Origin: UBA12403 sp043808565
GTDB lineage: Bacteria; Patescibacteriota; Patescibacteriia; UBA9934; GWF2-40-263
Direction of reading: 5' to 3'
Assembly: GCA_043808565.1 (NCBI GenBank)
Contig: JAZDEQ010000057.1
Span: 1-22,513, forward strand
DNA: 22,513 nucleotides
Every line of letters starts with the position of its first letter. Position 1 is the first letter of the stretch. The notes under the pieces are model-generated. The model saw only the letters and a program-made list of their open reading frames with translations, had not been told where the DNA came from and made no database searches. A program made the position numbers and the translations under genes. This document shows, piece after piece, positions 1 to 7,289 of this stretch.

Positions 1-22
1 TGGCGATAATGGAATCATCCAT
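1..22 (-). CDS. 5' end of an unidentified leftward gene (cut by window edge)
   Basis: Reading leftward from an ATG at 22-20, the frame gives MDDSIIA and then leaves the window. A good ribosome binding site (GGAGA) sits four bases before the ATG, and a consensus promoter lies about 80 bases further upstream on the same strand. Those signals, not the seven codons, are the reason for the call. The product cannot be named from so little sequence. It would be divergent from asnS. Confidence 0.35.
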
Positions 23-76
23 GGTTTCTCCGGGGAGTTGGAGATGGGCTGCCAAGAAAGGCGGCCGCGGGGGTGG

Positions 77-94
77 CTTTGGAGGGCTCCAAAG
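77..94 (-). promoter_or_regulatory. Perfect inverted repeat at the predicted transcription start
   Basis: CTTTGGAG and CTCCAAAG, two 8-base arms, are separated by GG. They lie just downstream of the leftward -10 box, so they would form the first stem of the leftward transcript. The position suits an operator or a 5' stabilising hairpin; which one cannot be told from sequence. Confidence 0.4.
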
Positions 95-101
95 TTGGTT
101 A

Positions 102-131
102 ATTATAGTCATTTTTTTGAATTTTTGTCAA
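102..131 (-). promoter_or_regulatory. Sigma-70-type promoter for the leftward gene
   Basis: On the minus strand TTGACA (131-126) is followed after 18 bases by TATAAT (107-102). Both hexamers are perfect consensus. The predicted start is near 95, giving a leader of roughly 75 bases before the ATG at 22. Confidence 0.6.
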
Positions 132-158
132 GGTTGAGCGGGAAATCCTCTCCCCTAA

Positions 159-190
159 CCCCTCCCCTACGTTCAAGTTAAGGGGAGGGG
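159..190. repeat. C-rich/G-rich hairpin
   Basis: CCCCTCCCCT (159-168) and AGGGGAGGGG (181-190) form a perfect 10-bp stem with a 12-base loop. A further related CTCCCCT word lies just upstream (150-156). It may be a dispersed intergenic repeat or a terminator; there is no clear T-run directly after it. Confidence 0.55.
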
Positions 191-344
191 GAATTTGGTG
201 GTCAAGTAAACTTTTTTTGACAGATTTTTTGTGGTCTGCTAATTTAAAAATATACATATGATTTGGTCAAAATTCGTTAATCAAGATAATGATAATAACC
301 AGTGAGGCTGACCTAGTTTGTAATTCCTTATTTTTACAAAAAAG
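191..344. other. Intergenic stretch with no gene recognised
   Basis: This AT-rich stretch contains no credible coding frame. A TTGACA at 217-222 lacks a good -10 at normal spacing. A weak TTGGTC (263-268), 16 bases, GATAAT (285-290) pair could drive a transcript of about 70 bases ending at the terminator at 345-368, but the evidence is thin. Confidence 0.4.
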
Positions 345-368
345 ACCAGCAAAAATCGCTGGTTTTTT
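345..368. terminator. Intrinsic terminator, probably bidirectional
   Basis: ACCAGC (345-350) pairs with GCTGGT (358-363) around a 7-base loop. A T-run follows on the plus strand (363-368), and an A-run (338-343) precedes the stem, giving a T-run on the other strand. It insulates asnS from upstream transcription. Confidence 0.6.
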
Positions 369-422
369 GATTGTTTTTCCACTTCTCCAATCATTAAATC
401 TAAGCTAAAATAACTACTATCT

Positions 423-1724
423 ATGTCTCAAAATACTTATATTTCCGAAATCCAAAAATTTGTTGGCCAAGAGGTAACTCTTAAGGGTTGGGCTTACAAT
501 TTCCGTTCCAGTGGCAAGATTTTCTTTTTACAGTTGCGTGATGGTTCTGGCCGAGTTCAAATTGTTTATTCGGCCGGGAGTTTAACTCCCGAACAATGGG
601 AGACACTTCAGTCCCTGCGAATCGAATCATCAGTATCTATTCGAGGTACGGTAAAGGCCGAACCACGTGCCCCATCGGGGTTTGAGCTCGACGGGACTTC
701 TGTTGAAATCATTGGTTTGGCACCTGATGATTATCCGATTGGTAAAAAAGAACACGGGCCAGAATTTCTTTTAGACAATCGTCATCTTTGGTTGCGTAGT
801 GAAAGCCAGTGGGCAGTTTTACGTATTCGCCATTGGGTTAAACTGGGTCTTCAAGAGTTTTTTAACGGCCAGGGTTTTGTTGAGCTTGATACGCCGACTT
901 TTACTCCAAATAGTTGCGAAGGAACAACTGATCTTTTTGAAGTAGAGTATTTTGATAAAAAAGCTTACTTGACTCAAAATGGCCAATTGTATCTTGAGGC
1001 CATGTGTATGGCTTTTGGTCGGGTTTATGATTTGTGTCCAAACTTTCGAGCCGAAAAATCAAAAACCAGAAAACACCTCACAGAATTTTGGTCGCTTAAT
1101 CCAGAAATAGCCTTTATTAATCATGAAGAAAGCTTGATTTTGCAAGAAAAGGCTTTAAAATTTGTGGTTGAATTTGTTCTTCAGCAGGCTGTTTTAGAGT
1201 TAAAGGTTCTTGAACGTGACGTTTCCGAACTTCAGGCTTTTTTGCAAGAGCCATTTAAACATTATGAATATAAAGAAGCTATTTCTTATCTTCAAGAACA
1301 CGGTTCGCAGATAAAATACGGCGATGATTTAGGTGCCGAAGATGAAGAGATCCTTACTCGAGATAGTCGAGCTGCTGTAGTGGTAAAAAATTGGCCAAAA
1401 GCCATTAAGCCTTTTTACGTTAAAGGTCATTCTGGCGATCCGTCATTGGTTTTTAATGCTGATGTTTTAGCCCCGCGAGGTTTCGGAGAGATAATTGGCG
1501 GTAGCCAACGTGAGGATAACCTAGAAATTTTGGAAAAAAATTTACATGAGCATAATTTACCGTTAGATATTTTTTCTTGGTATTTGGATCTACGAAAATA
1601 TGGTTCAGCACCACATTGTGGTTTTGGTATTGGTATTGAACGAGTGACTCGTTGGATTGCCGGTATTCATCATGTAAGAGAAACTACAGCTTTTCCGAGA
1701 ATGATAAATAGAATTACGCCGTAA
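423..1724 (+). CDS. asnS: Asparaginyl-tRNA synthetase
   Basis: This cytosolic enzyme attaches asparagine to tRNA-Asn using ATP. At 433 residues it has the usual family length. An N-terminal OB-fold anticodon-binding domain occupies about residues 17-98 and a class II catalytic core follows. Motif 2 runs from F208-R209 through KHLTEFW to E228. The AsnRS-type block GEIIGGSQRED lies at 355-365 and motif 3, GFGIGIER, at 400-407. The KTRKHLTEFW signature separates it from AspRS. No Shine-Dalgarno is evident at the ATG; TAAAAT at 406-411 would start transcription within a few bases of the start codon, so the mRNA may be leaderless. The next gene follows after 15 bases. It is the first of three class IIb synthetases in 5.4 kb. 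Confidence 0.95.
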   Translation: MSQNTYISEIQKFVGQEVTLKGWAYNFRSSGKIFFLQLRDGSGRVQIVYSAGSLTPEQWETLQSLRIESSVSIRGTVKAEPRAPSGFELDGTSVEIIGLAPDDYPIGKKEHGPEFLLDNRHLWLRSESQWAVLRIRHWVKLGLQEFFNGQGFVELDTPTFTPNSCEGTTDLFEVEYFDKKAYLTQNGQLYLEAMCMAFGRVYDLCPNFRAEKSKTRKHLTEFWSLNPEIAFINHEESLILQEKALKFVVEFVLQQAVLELKVLERDVSELQAFLQEPFKHYEYKEAISYLQEHGSQIKYGDDLGAEDEEILTRDSRAAVVVKNWPKAIKPFYVKGHSGDPSLVFNADVLAPRGFGEIIGGSQREDNLEILEKNLHEHNLPLDIFSWYLDLRKYGSAPHCGFGIGIERVTRWIAGIHHVRETTAFPRMINRITP

Positions 1725-1739
1725 AAAGAGGATCGCTTT

Positions 1740-2957
1740 ATGAAACAGAAAATTATAGGATTATTACTTATTGTGATCGCGTTATTTTTTGGTTATTCCA
1801 TTCTTTCTTGTGGTACAGATAGTTATTTTCATTTTCGTCATAATTTGACTTGTCCAGTTAGTCTGCTTACTAAAAGTTCAACGCCAGTCGTTTTAAATAA
1901 TCAAATAAAATCCATCGAGTCAGGAACTTATTTGGTTTATTCAACGTTTAAAATAATTAAGACCGCCACTGATTTTGAACCAGCTGAAGTTTTGAGCGAA
2001 CTCTATTCTTATCGATTGGGGGATGGGAAAGTTAGTAAACTATTTAGCTCAGGTGATTTTACGTCATTTGAAATATATGGAACAAAAATTTCAATGACTA
2101 ACATGACCTCAAGCTCCAGTACTCAAACTCTGGTTGACTTGAACAAGGACAAGACGTTAATTGATAGTTTTTTTCGCCCAACAGTTTCAAAAGATGGCAA
2201 GACTGAAGTTTTGGTTGAAGCTAAAAATTTGAGTGTCGATGACTTGAGTTGTGTCAAAGACATTTTGGAAATTAAAATTATCAAAGAAGGAGAAAATAAT
2301 TCCATTGATAAGACTTTTATTTGGAAAGATTATGGTTTAAATCAGCTGTGTACAGAAAATTATTACGTTTCTAATAACGGAAAATATTTTTATGTTATTG
2401 GTGATTCGGTTGGCGATGGTTCGGTCAACACAGTAATGAAATATTCGGTTGATGAGGATAAAATGAGCCAAGTTAATTTACCAGCAAAAGAAAGTCACTT
2501 TGGTTCATGGCAATTAAATGCGGATAACGGTTGGTTGGCGGCGGTGACATTAGGAAATTATTTGAATATTCCACAGAGAATTTTTAAACTGAATTTAATT
2601 TCCGGTGAGATTACTGATTTGGCTGATCCAAATTCTTGGATTATTTATCAAGTGTTTTTGTCGGCTGATGGAAATTTTTGGGTACCAGTTTTTGGGGAGA
2701 CTGTTGACGGAGAATTAATTTGTGTTCGAGTTTTGCCGGTTGGTGAAAAAATAACCGATGGCGATTCTCGGTGTCTTATGAATGGTAAGGTTATTGATTG
2801 GGTCGGTGATATGTTGGTCGTAGATCGTGGCGGCGAACTAGTAATTTACGACCTTAAAACTAAAGAAAGTACATTACTGGAACGGAGTTTTGGCGACGAA
2901 TTTCTTGATGAAGATAATCAGATAGCGGAGTATATCGGTTCAATAAAAATTGAGTAA
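1740..2957 (+). CDS. Membrane-anchored or lipoprotein-like protein, possible beta-propeller
   Basis: The 405-residue product is not recognised. Residues 1-23 are a basic start followed by a hydrophobic segment ending ...YSILSC, so it is either an uncleaved anchor or a lipoprotein with a non-ideal lipobox and Cys24. The rest is predicted extracytoplasmic. Several stretches alternate hydrophobic strands with turns (for example GSWQLNADNGWLAAVTL and VFLSADGNFWVPVFGE), which resembles beta-propeller blades; that fold is an inference from pattern only. A good ribosome binding site (AGAGGA) precedes the ATG, and the 15-base gap after asnS suggests cotranscription. Codon use matches its neighbours. 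A role in tRNA charging is not implied by its position. Confidence 0.7.
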   Translation: MKQKIIGLLLIVIALFFGYSILSCGTDSYFHFRHNLTCPVSLLTKSSTPVVLNNQIKSIESGTYLVYSTFKIIKTATDFEPAEVLSELYSYRLGDGKVSKLFSSGDFTSFEIYGTKISMTNMTSSSSTQTLVDLNKDKTLIDSFFRPTVSKDGKTEVLVEAKNLSVDDLSCVKDILEIKIIKEGENNSIDKTFIWKDYGLNQLCTENYYVSNNGKYFYVIGDSVGDGSVNTVMKYSVDEDKMSQVNLPAKESHFGSWQLNADNGWLAAVTLGNYLNIPQRIFKLNLISGEITDLADPNSWIIYQVFLSADGNFWVPVFGETVDGELICVRVLPVGEKITDGDSRCLMNGKVIDWVGDMLVVDRGGELVIYDLKTKESTLLERSFGDEFLDEDNQIAEYIGSIKIE

Positions 2958-2980
2958 AATTAGCAAAAATTTAAATAAAG

Positions 2981-3020
2981 TTTCCTCACAATAACGTCGA
3001 TCGACGTTATTGTGAGGAAA
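2981..3020. repeat. Perfect 40-bp palindrome before aspS
   Basis: The 20 bases 2981-3000 are the exact reverse complement of 3001-3020, with no spacer. The centre reads GTCGATCGAC. The right arm ends in TGAGGAAA, which carries the likely ribosome binding site for the aspS start at 3030, so folding of the transcript would hide that site. It is also a possible two-fold protein-binding site or the end of the upstream transcript; no T-run follows. Confidence 0.9.
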
Positions 3021-3029
3021 AGAAAAAAT

Positions 3030-4427
3030 ATGACCAGAACTTGGAATATCCAAACCACAAATAAAGTGGGGGAAACAGTAAAATTAAATGGTTGGGCTCA
3101 CGGCGTACGTCGCATGGGCGATAAATTGGTTTTTGTCGACCTGCGCGATCGCAGTGGCCTTGTTCAAGTTGTTTGTTACAAACCAGACCTCGACGAGACT
3201 TCACTAATGGCCGTTGATGAAGTTGGGGGTGAGTATGTTTTAGAGATTGAGGGCATCGTGCAAAAGCGAGGCGAAAAACAAATCAATCCCGAGATGCCAA
3301 CGGGCACCATAGAGGTGGCGGCCAAGTCGTTTAAAATTTTAAATACTTGTAAAACTCCGCCGTTTGAAATTGATAAAGATACCATTGGCGTTAATGAAGA
3401 ACTTCGCCTCAAGTATCGTTACCTTGATTTGCGTAGCGAACGAATGCATAAAAATTTGATTTTGCGCGATCGAGTGGAAACTTTTTTTCGTGAATTTCTT
3501 CACGGTAAGGATTTTTTAGAGGTAGAAACACCAATTTTAACCAAGGGCACACCAGAAGGAGCGCGTGAGTTTTTGGTGCCATCAAGAGTTCATGCTGGTA
3601 AGATGTATGTTTTACCGCAATCGCCACAGCAATTTAAACAGCTCCTGATGGTTGGTGGTATAGAAAGATATTATCAACTAGCCCGCTGTTTTCGTGATGA
3701 GGATCAGCGTGGTGATCGCCAACCAGAGTTTACTCAATTGGATTTGGAAATGTCATTTGTTGAAAGGGAAGATGTAATGTCTTTAATCGAAGAGATGATG
3801 ATTACTATGGTTAAAATCGTGACGCCAGAAAAAAGAATTCAACAAATACCTTTTCCACGTCTTTCTTATCAAGAAGCTATGGAAAAGTATGGTTGTGATA
3901 AACCTGATCTTCGTGAAGATAAAAACGATCCAAATCTTTTGGCTTTTTGTTGGGTGGTTGATTTTCCGTTTTTTGAAAAAACCGATGAGGGCGGTTGGAC
4001 GTTTACTCATAATCCTTTCTCGGCCGCTATTCCCGAGCACCGCGAACAACTGATGAATAAAGAAAAGGTTGGTGAAATTTTGACCACTCAATACGACATT
4101 GTTTTGAATGGCTATGAAGCCGGTGGCGGCAGTATTCGCAATCATTCACCAGAAGCGTTACATAAAGTTTTTGAGATTATGGGTTTTAATGAGGAACAAA
4201 TTCAAGCTCAATTTGGTCATATGTTGGAAGCTTTTTCTTATGGCGCGCCACCGCATGGCGGCATTGCCCCCGGTGTTGATCGAATTGTTATGATTTTGGC
4301 TAATGAACCTAATATCCGCGAAGTGATTCCTATGCCCAAAACCGGCGATGCTCGCGACCTTATGATGGGCGCGCCCAGCGAATTACCAGAAAAGACTTTG
4401 TCTGATGTCCACATTAAAAAACTTTAA
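3030..4427 (+). CDS. aspS: Aspartyl-tRNA synthetase, bacterial type without GAD domain
   Basis: This enzyme charges tRNA-Asp with aspartate. With the ATG at 3030 the protein has 465 residues, against about 590 for usual bacterial AspRS. Present are the OB-fold (about 15-105), RYLDLR (130-135), motif 2 with FRDED (221-225) and QPEFTQLDLEMSF, GYEAGGGSIR (361-370) and motif 3 GIAPGVDR (411-418). After EKYGCDKPDLR (about 285-295) the chain passes within a dozen residues to the WVVDFPFFE strand (308-316), where family members carry the roughly 130-residue GAD insertion. At the two OB-fold positions tied to tRNA discrimination in bacterial AspRS it has a hydrophobic residue (M29 region) and a lysine (K83 region), as in discriminating enzymes; that alignment was made by eye. 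A GTG at 3012 would add six residues but lies inside the palindrome, so ATG 3030 is preferred. Confidence 0.93.
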   Translation: MTRTWNIQTTNKVGETVKLNGWAHGVRRMGDKLVFVDLRDRSGLVQVVCYKPDLDETSLMAVDEVGGEYVLEIEGIVQKRGEKQINPEMPTGTIEVAAKSFKILNTCKTPPFEIDKDTIGVNEELRLKYRYLDLRSERMHKNLILRDRVETFFREFLHGKDFLEVETPILTKGTPEGAREFLVPSRVHAGKMYVLPQSPQQFKQLLMVGGIERYYQLARCFRDEDQRGDRQPEFTQLDLEMSFVEREDVMSLIEEMMITMVKIVTPEKRIQQIPFPRLSYQEAMEKYGCDKPDLREDKNDPNLLAFCWVVDFPFFEKTDEGGWTFTHNPFSAAIPEHREQLMNKEKVGEILTTQYDIVLNGYEAGGGSIRNHSPEALHKVFEIMGFNEEQIQAQFGHMLEAFSYGAPPHGGIAPGVDRIVMILANEPNIREVIPMPKTGDARDLMMGAPSELPEKTLSDVHIKKL

Positions 4428-4465
4428 ATGTTCCGTCGGGTTTTATTAGAAAAATTTTAAAAAAT

Positions 4466-5776
4466 ATGGTCAGAACTTTAAATTTTGAACTTTTAAATAA
4501 AGTAGGGGAGAAAGTAATGGTGGCGGGCTGGCTGCACCGTCTTCGTGATTTAAATAAATTCGGTTTTGCAATTTTGCGCGATCGCAGTGGTTTAATTCAA
4601 GTAGTTTTAACACCAGAACATTTAGCCCAACTCAAAGATTTGCAATTAGAAACAGTTCTGCGAATTACGGGAATAGTGGCCAAAAAACAAAGCAAAGATC
4701 CAAATGCTAATGAAGTTGAAATTCAAGCTGAAACTTTGGAAATTCTGTCGCCAGTTAGAGATGTTCTACCAGTAGAAATTAATAAAATTGATATCGAAGC
4801 TCAGCTTGATACAATTCTTGATAATCGGGTGGTTACACTTCGTAACTTGAAACAACGGGCCATTTTTCGTGTTCAGGCGGTTTTGGCTCAAGGTTATCGT
4901 TCTTATATGGCCCGACAAGGATTTGTGGAAATATTTTTTCCAGTTTTGGCCGGGGCTGCGTCTGAAGGCGGATCCGAATTTTTTAAAGTCGATTATTATG
5001 GTCGTGAGGCGACCTTGACTCAATCAGCTCAACTTTATAAACAAATAACCATGGGAGTTTATGAAGCAGTTTATGGTATCTCGAGTTCGTTTAGAGCAGA
5101 AAAATCAGCTACCTCACGTCACCTTACTGAATTCAACCAGTTAGAATTCGAAATGGGGTTTATCGATGGAATGGAAGATATAATGAGCTGCTGTGAGGGT
5201 GTGGTTCGAGAAATGCTGGCGATGGTTGAAAGCCAGTGTGCTTCGGATTTGGCTTTGCTTGAAGTAACATTACCGCCGCTTGGCGAAAAATTTCCGCGCT
5301 TAAAACTCAAAGAAGCTTTGGAAATTTATAAACAAGGAACCGGAATTGACGAGACAGCCGAACCAGATCTTTCGCCAGCAGCGGAAAAATGGTTATCGAC
5401 AATTTGGGGGCCAAAAGAACATAATTGCGGTTTTATTTTTGTGACCCATTACCCAGAAACCAAACGTCCATTTTATACCAAAGTTGATCCCGAAGATCCA
5501 ACTTCAACCCTAAGTTTCGACTTGGTCGGTTTTGGTAGTGAGATTGTCACTGGCGGCATAAGAATTAATCGTTATGATGAACAAATAGAAAGAATTAAAG
5601 CCAAAGGTTTAAACCCGGCTGATTTTGAAGATTATTTAATGATGCACAAATATGGCATTCCACCAGAAGGTGGGTTTGGTATGGGGTTACAAAGATTAAC
5701 TCAGAACGTTCTTGGTTTTGATAACATTAGAGAAGCCACGATTTTTCCGCGCGATGTTCAAAGACTAAGACCATAA
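4466..5776 (+). CDS. aspS: Aspartyl-tRNA synthetase, archaeal/eukaryal type (AspRS2)
   Basis: This second AspRS has 436 residues, the length of archaeal AspRS, which naturally lack GAD. An OB-fold covers about 15-97. Motif 2 is FRAEKSATSRHLTEF (209-223). The C-terminal part, with GLNPADF, KYGIPPEGG, NIREATIFPRD and RLRP, follows the archaeal pattern closely. The OB-fold reads GWLHRLRDL: a histidine (H24) stands where discriminating archaeal enzymes have tryptophan, and a proline lies in the later loop (P79), both traits of non-discriminating AspRS that also make Asp-tRNA-Asn. Motif 3 reads GFGMGLQR (403-410), with Q409 where class II enzymes normally have Glu or Asp. The start is 38 bases after the first aspS and has no clear ribosome binding site. 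Catalytic activity is likely, tRNA specificity inferred. Confidence 0.9.
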   Translation: MVRTLNFELLNKVGEKVMVAGWLHRLRDLNKFGFAILRDRSGLIQVVLTPEHLAQLKDLQLETVLRITGIVAKKQSKDPNANEVEIQAETLEILSPVRDVLPVEINKIDIEAQLDTILDNRVVTLRNLKQRAIFRVQAVLAQGYRSYMARQGFVEIFFPVLAGAASEGGSEFFKVDYYGREATLTQSAQLYKQITMGVYEAVYGISSSFRAEKSATSRHLTEFNQLEFEMGFIDGMEDIMSCCEGVVREMLAMVESQCASDLALLEVTLPPLGEKFPRLKLKEALEIYKQGTGIDETAEPDLSPAAEKWLSTIWGPKEHNCGFIFVTHYPETKRPFYTKVDPEDPTSTLSFDLVGFGSEIVTGGIRINRYDEQIERIKAKGLNPADFEDYLMMHKYGIPPEGGFGMGLQRLTQNVLGFDNIREATIFPRDVQRLRP

Positions 5777-5786
5777 TAAGCCAAAA

Positions 5787-5892
5787 GGGGACGAAATTAC
5801 GAATGTCGGCGAATATACGAATTTGGTTAAAATCGATTTTTTATTTCCGATCCAACATTCGTATATTCGTAAAAATTCGTAATTTCGTCCCC
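5787..5892. repeat. Long inverted repeat built of CGAA-containing words
   Basis: The arms 5787-5822 and 5857-5892 are each 36 bases: 18 paired, 5 unpaired, 13 paired. Within each arm CGAA recurs at 8, 10 and 8 bases. The loop side adds TTGG/CCAA and ATCG/CGAT pairing. The element fills almost the whole aspS2-scpA gap. The right arm runs into eight Cs that end eight bases before the scpA ATG. Confidence 0.9.
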
Positions 5893-5903
5893 CCCCAAAA
5901 AAC

Positions 5904-6596
5904 ATGTATCAAGTTTCCCTGGAAAAATTTTCTGGTCCGCTCGATCTTTTGCTTTCCTTGATTGAAAAAGACGAGTTGCCAATTACCGAAATAGCGCTAG
6001 CTCAAGTGACTGGTGATTATCTTAAGTATCTAGAAAAAACTGAAGTCCCAGCCGAAGAATTGGCGGATTTTTTAACCGTGGCCGCACGATTGTTGCTGAT
6101 TAAATCTAATTCAATTTTGCCTAGTCCAATTGAAGAAATCGAGGACCCAAATACTCTGGCGGCTCAACTCCGTTTGTATCGGGCTTTTATTGAGGTGGCC
6201 AAAAAAATGGAAAGCTTGTATTTGGGCGAGGCCGCGGCTTTTGTTCGCCCGTATGTGCCTCTACCGGTTGAGCCAGGTTTTCATCCTCCAGAAAATTTAG
6301 TGATCAATTCTTTGGTTGAAGCTTTTTGGAGTTTGGTCAAAAAACTCGAGCCATTTTTTGCTTTGCGTCAGGCCTCGCTCGAACGAGTGGCTAGCGTTGA
6401 AGAACGGATTCGCGATATTCAGCGAGCCGTAATGGATCGAGCTAGATTTAATTTTTCAGAAATGATTTTTGGTGCCAAAAATCGAGCGGAGATTGTCACT
6501 AGTTTTTTGGCGCTACTTGAATTAGTTAAACAACGAATTATTAAAGTTCAACAAAAGAAAAATTTTGAAGAGATTGAATTATCACGGATTGATTAA
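5904..6596 (+). CDS. scpA: Segregation and condensation protein A (kleisin)
   Basis: ScpA bridges the heads of an SMC dimer and binds ScpB in the chromosome-condensing complex. The 230-residue length is typical of the family. The N-terminal FSGPLDLLLSLIEKDELPI (residues 9-27) is the hallmark SMC-neck-binding helix region, followed by ADFLTVAARLLLIKSNSILP (68-87). The C-terminal winged-helix segment ends with FLALLELVKQRIIKVQQ, which in kleisins contacts the SMC cap. The central part (about 110-165) is probably the ScpB-binding linker. No smc gene is in the window. No Shine-Dalgarno is visible, only a C-tract and AAAAAAC before the ATG. scpB follows after a 120-base gap filled with a word-repeat hairpin. 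Confidence 0.93.
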   Translation: MYQVSLEKFSGPLDLLLSLIEKDELPITEIALAQVTGDYLKYLEKTEVPAEELADFLTVAARLLLIKSNSILPSPIEEIEDPNTLAAQLRLYRAFIEVAKKMESLYLGEAAAFVRPYVPLPVEPGFHPPENLVINSLVEAFWSLVKKLEPFFALRQASLERVASVEERIRDIQRAVMDRARFNFSEMIFGAKNRAEIVTSFLALLELVKQRIIKVQQKKNFEEIELSRID

Positions 6597-6597
6597 A

Positions 6598-6703
6598 GTC
6601 GCGGAGTCTTGGAGTGATGGAGTCGTGAAGTTATGGAAAAATATTTTTTAAAGAAATAAGCATTCCTTCACTCCACGACTTCAAGACTTCGTCACTTCAT
6701 CAC
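6598..6703. repeat. Facing arrays of 8-bp words between scpA and scpB
   Basis: The left arm (6598-6637) is five 8-base words of form GTnnnGnA: GTCGCGGA, GTCTTGGA, GTGATGGA, GTCGTGAA and GTTATGGA. The right arm (6664-6703), read on the minus strand, is again five such words, among them GTGATGAA, GTCTTGAA and GTCGTGGA. The arms share a vocabulary but not its order, so they pair imperfectly (about 26 of 40 positions by eye). A 26-base AT-rich spacer separates them. Confidence 0.85.
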
Positions 6704-6716
6704 TATAAATAAAATT

Positions 6717-7289
6717 ATGTTAACCACCACCCTCGAAGCCATTCTTTTTGCCGCGGCTAAACCGCTCGATTTAAAAGTTTTAGCTAAAGCTTTAAATACT
6801 AATCACGAAACTCTTCGCGAAGCCGTGGAAGCTTTAAAAGCTGTTAGAAATCAGGAGACTTCTGGTATTCATTTGATTGAGCAAGAAGGCAAAATCCAAT
6901 TAGTTACCAATCCGACGGCGGCTGAAGCTGTGAAACTTTTTGCTAAGGAAGATATGGGTGGGGAATTAACTAAAGCTTCGCTGGAAACTTTAACGATTAT
7001 TGCTTATCGTGGCCCAATGACTAAACCAGAAATTGAACAAATTCGTGGCATAAATTGCACGCTTATTTTACGCAATCTTTTGGTTCGTGGCTTGATTGAA
7101 GAAAAGGACGATGTAGCTAAATTATTGCCGGTTTATTCAGTCTCGCTTGATTTGATGCGTCATTTGGGCATTCACCAAGTTTCAGAATTACCAGAGTTTG
7201 AGAATTTTCATAATAATCCACAAATCGATCAAATGATTCAAGATTTAAATGGTCTACCAACCATTTCCTCAGAAAAACAGATAGTATGA
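6717..7289 (+). CDS. scpB: Segregation and condensation protein B
   Basis: ScpB dimers bind ScpA and complete the SMC-ScpAB condensin. The 190-residue protein has two winged-helix domains: the first in residues 1-75 (LEAILFAAAKPL opening) and the second around 83-155, with the conserved SLETLTIIAYRGPMTKPEIEQIRG (88-111). The usual GRPxxYGTT segment is replaced by KLLPVYSVSLDLMRHLGI, keeping the fold-relevant spacing. The C-terminal tail is short. The stop overlaps the dacA start as ATGA, so the two are probably translationally coupled. Codon use is that of the neighbourhood. Confidence 0.92.
   Translation: MLTTTLEAILFAAAKPLDLKVLAKALNTNHETLREAVEALKAVRNQETSGIHLIEQEGKIQLVTNPTAAEAVKLFAKEDMGGELTKASLETLTIIAYRGPMTKPEIEQIRGINCTLILRNLLVRGLIEEKDDVAKLLPVYSVSLDLMRHLGIHQVSELPEFENFHNNPQIDQMIQDLNGLPTISSEKQIV

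Noticed and set aside
3012..3029. GTG start adding six residues to the bacterial-type AspRS
   Set aside because: It lies in the palindrome arm and consumes the ribosome binding site; the protein start at ATG 3030 matches the second AspRS (MTRT versus MVRT).
5857..5903. Riboswitch or T-box before scpA
   Set aside because: The structure is explained by the long inverted repeat; no T-box specifier or antiterminator sequence is visible.
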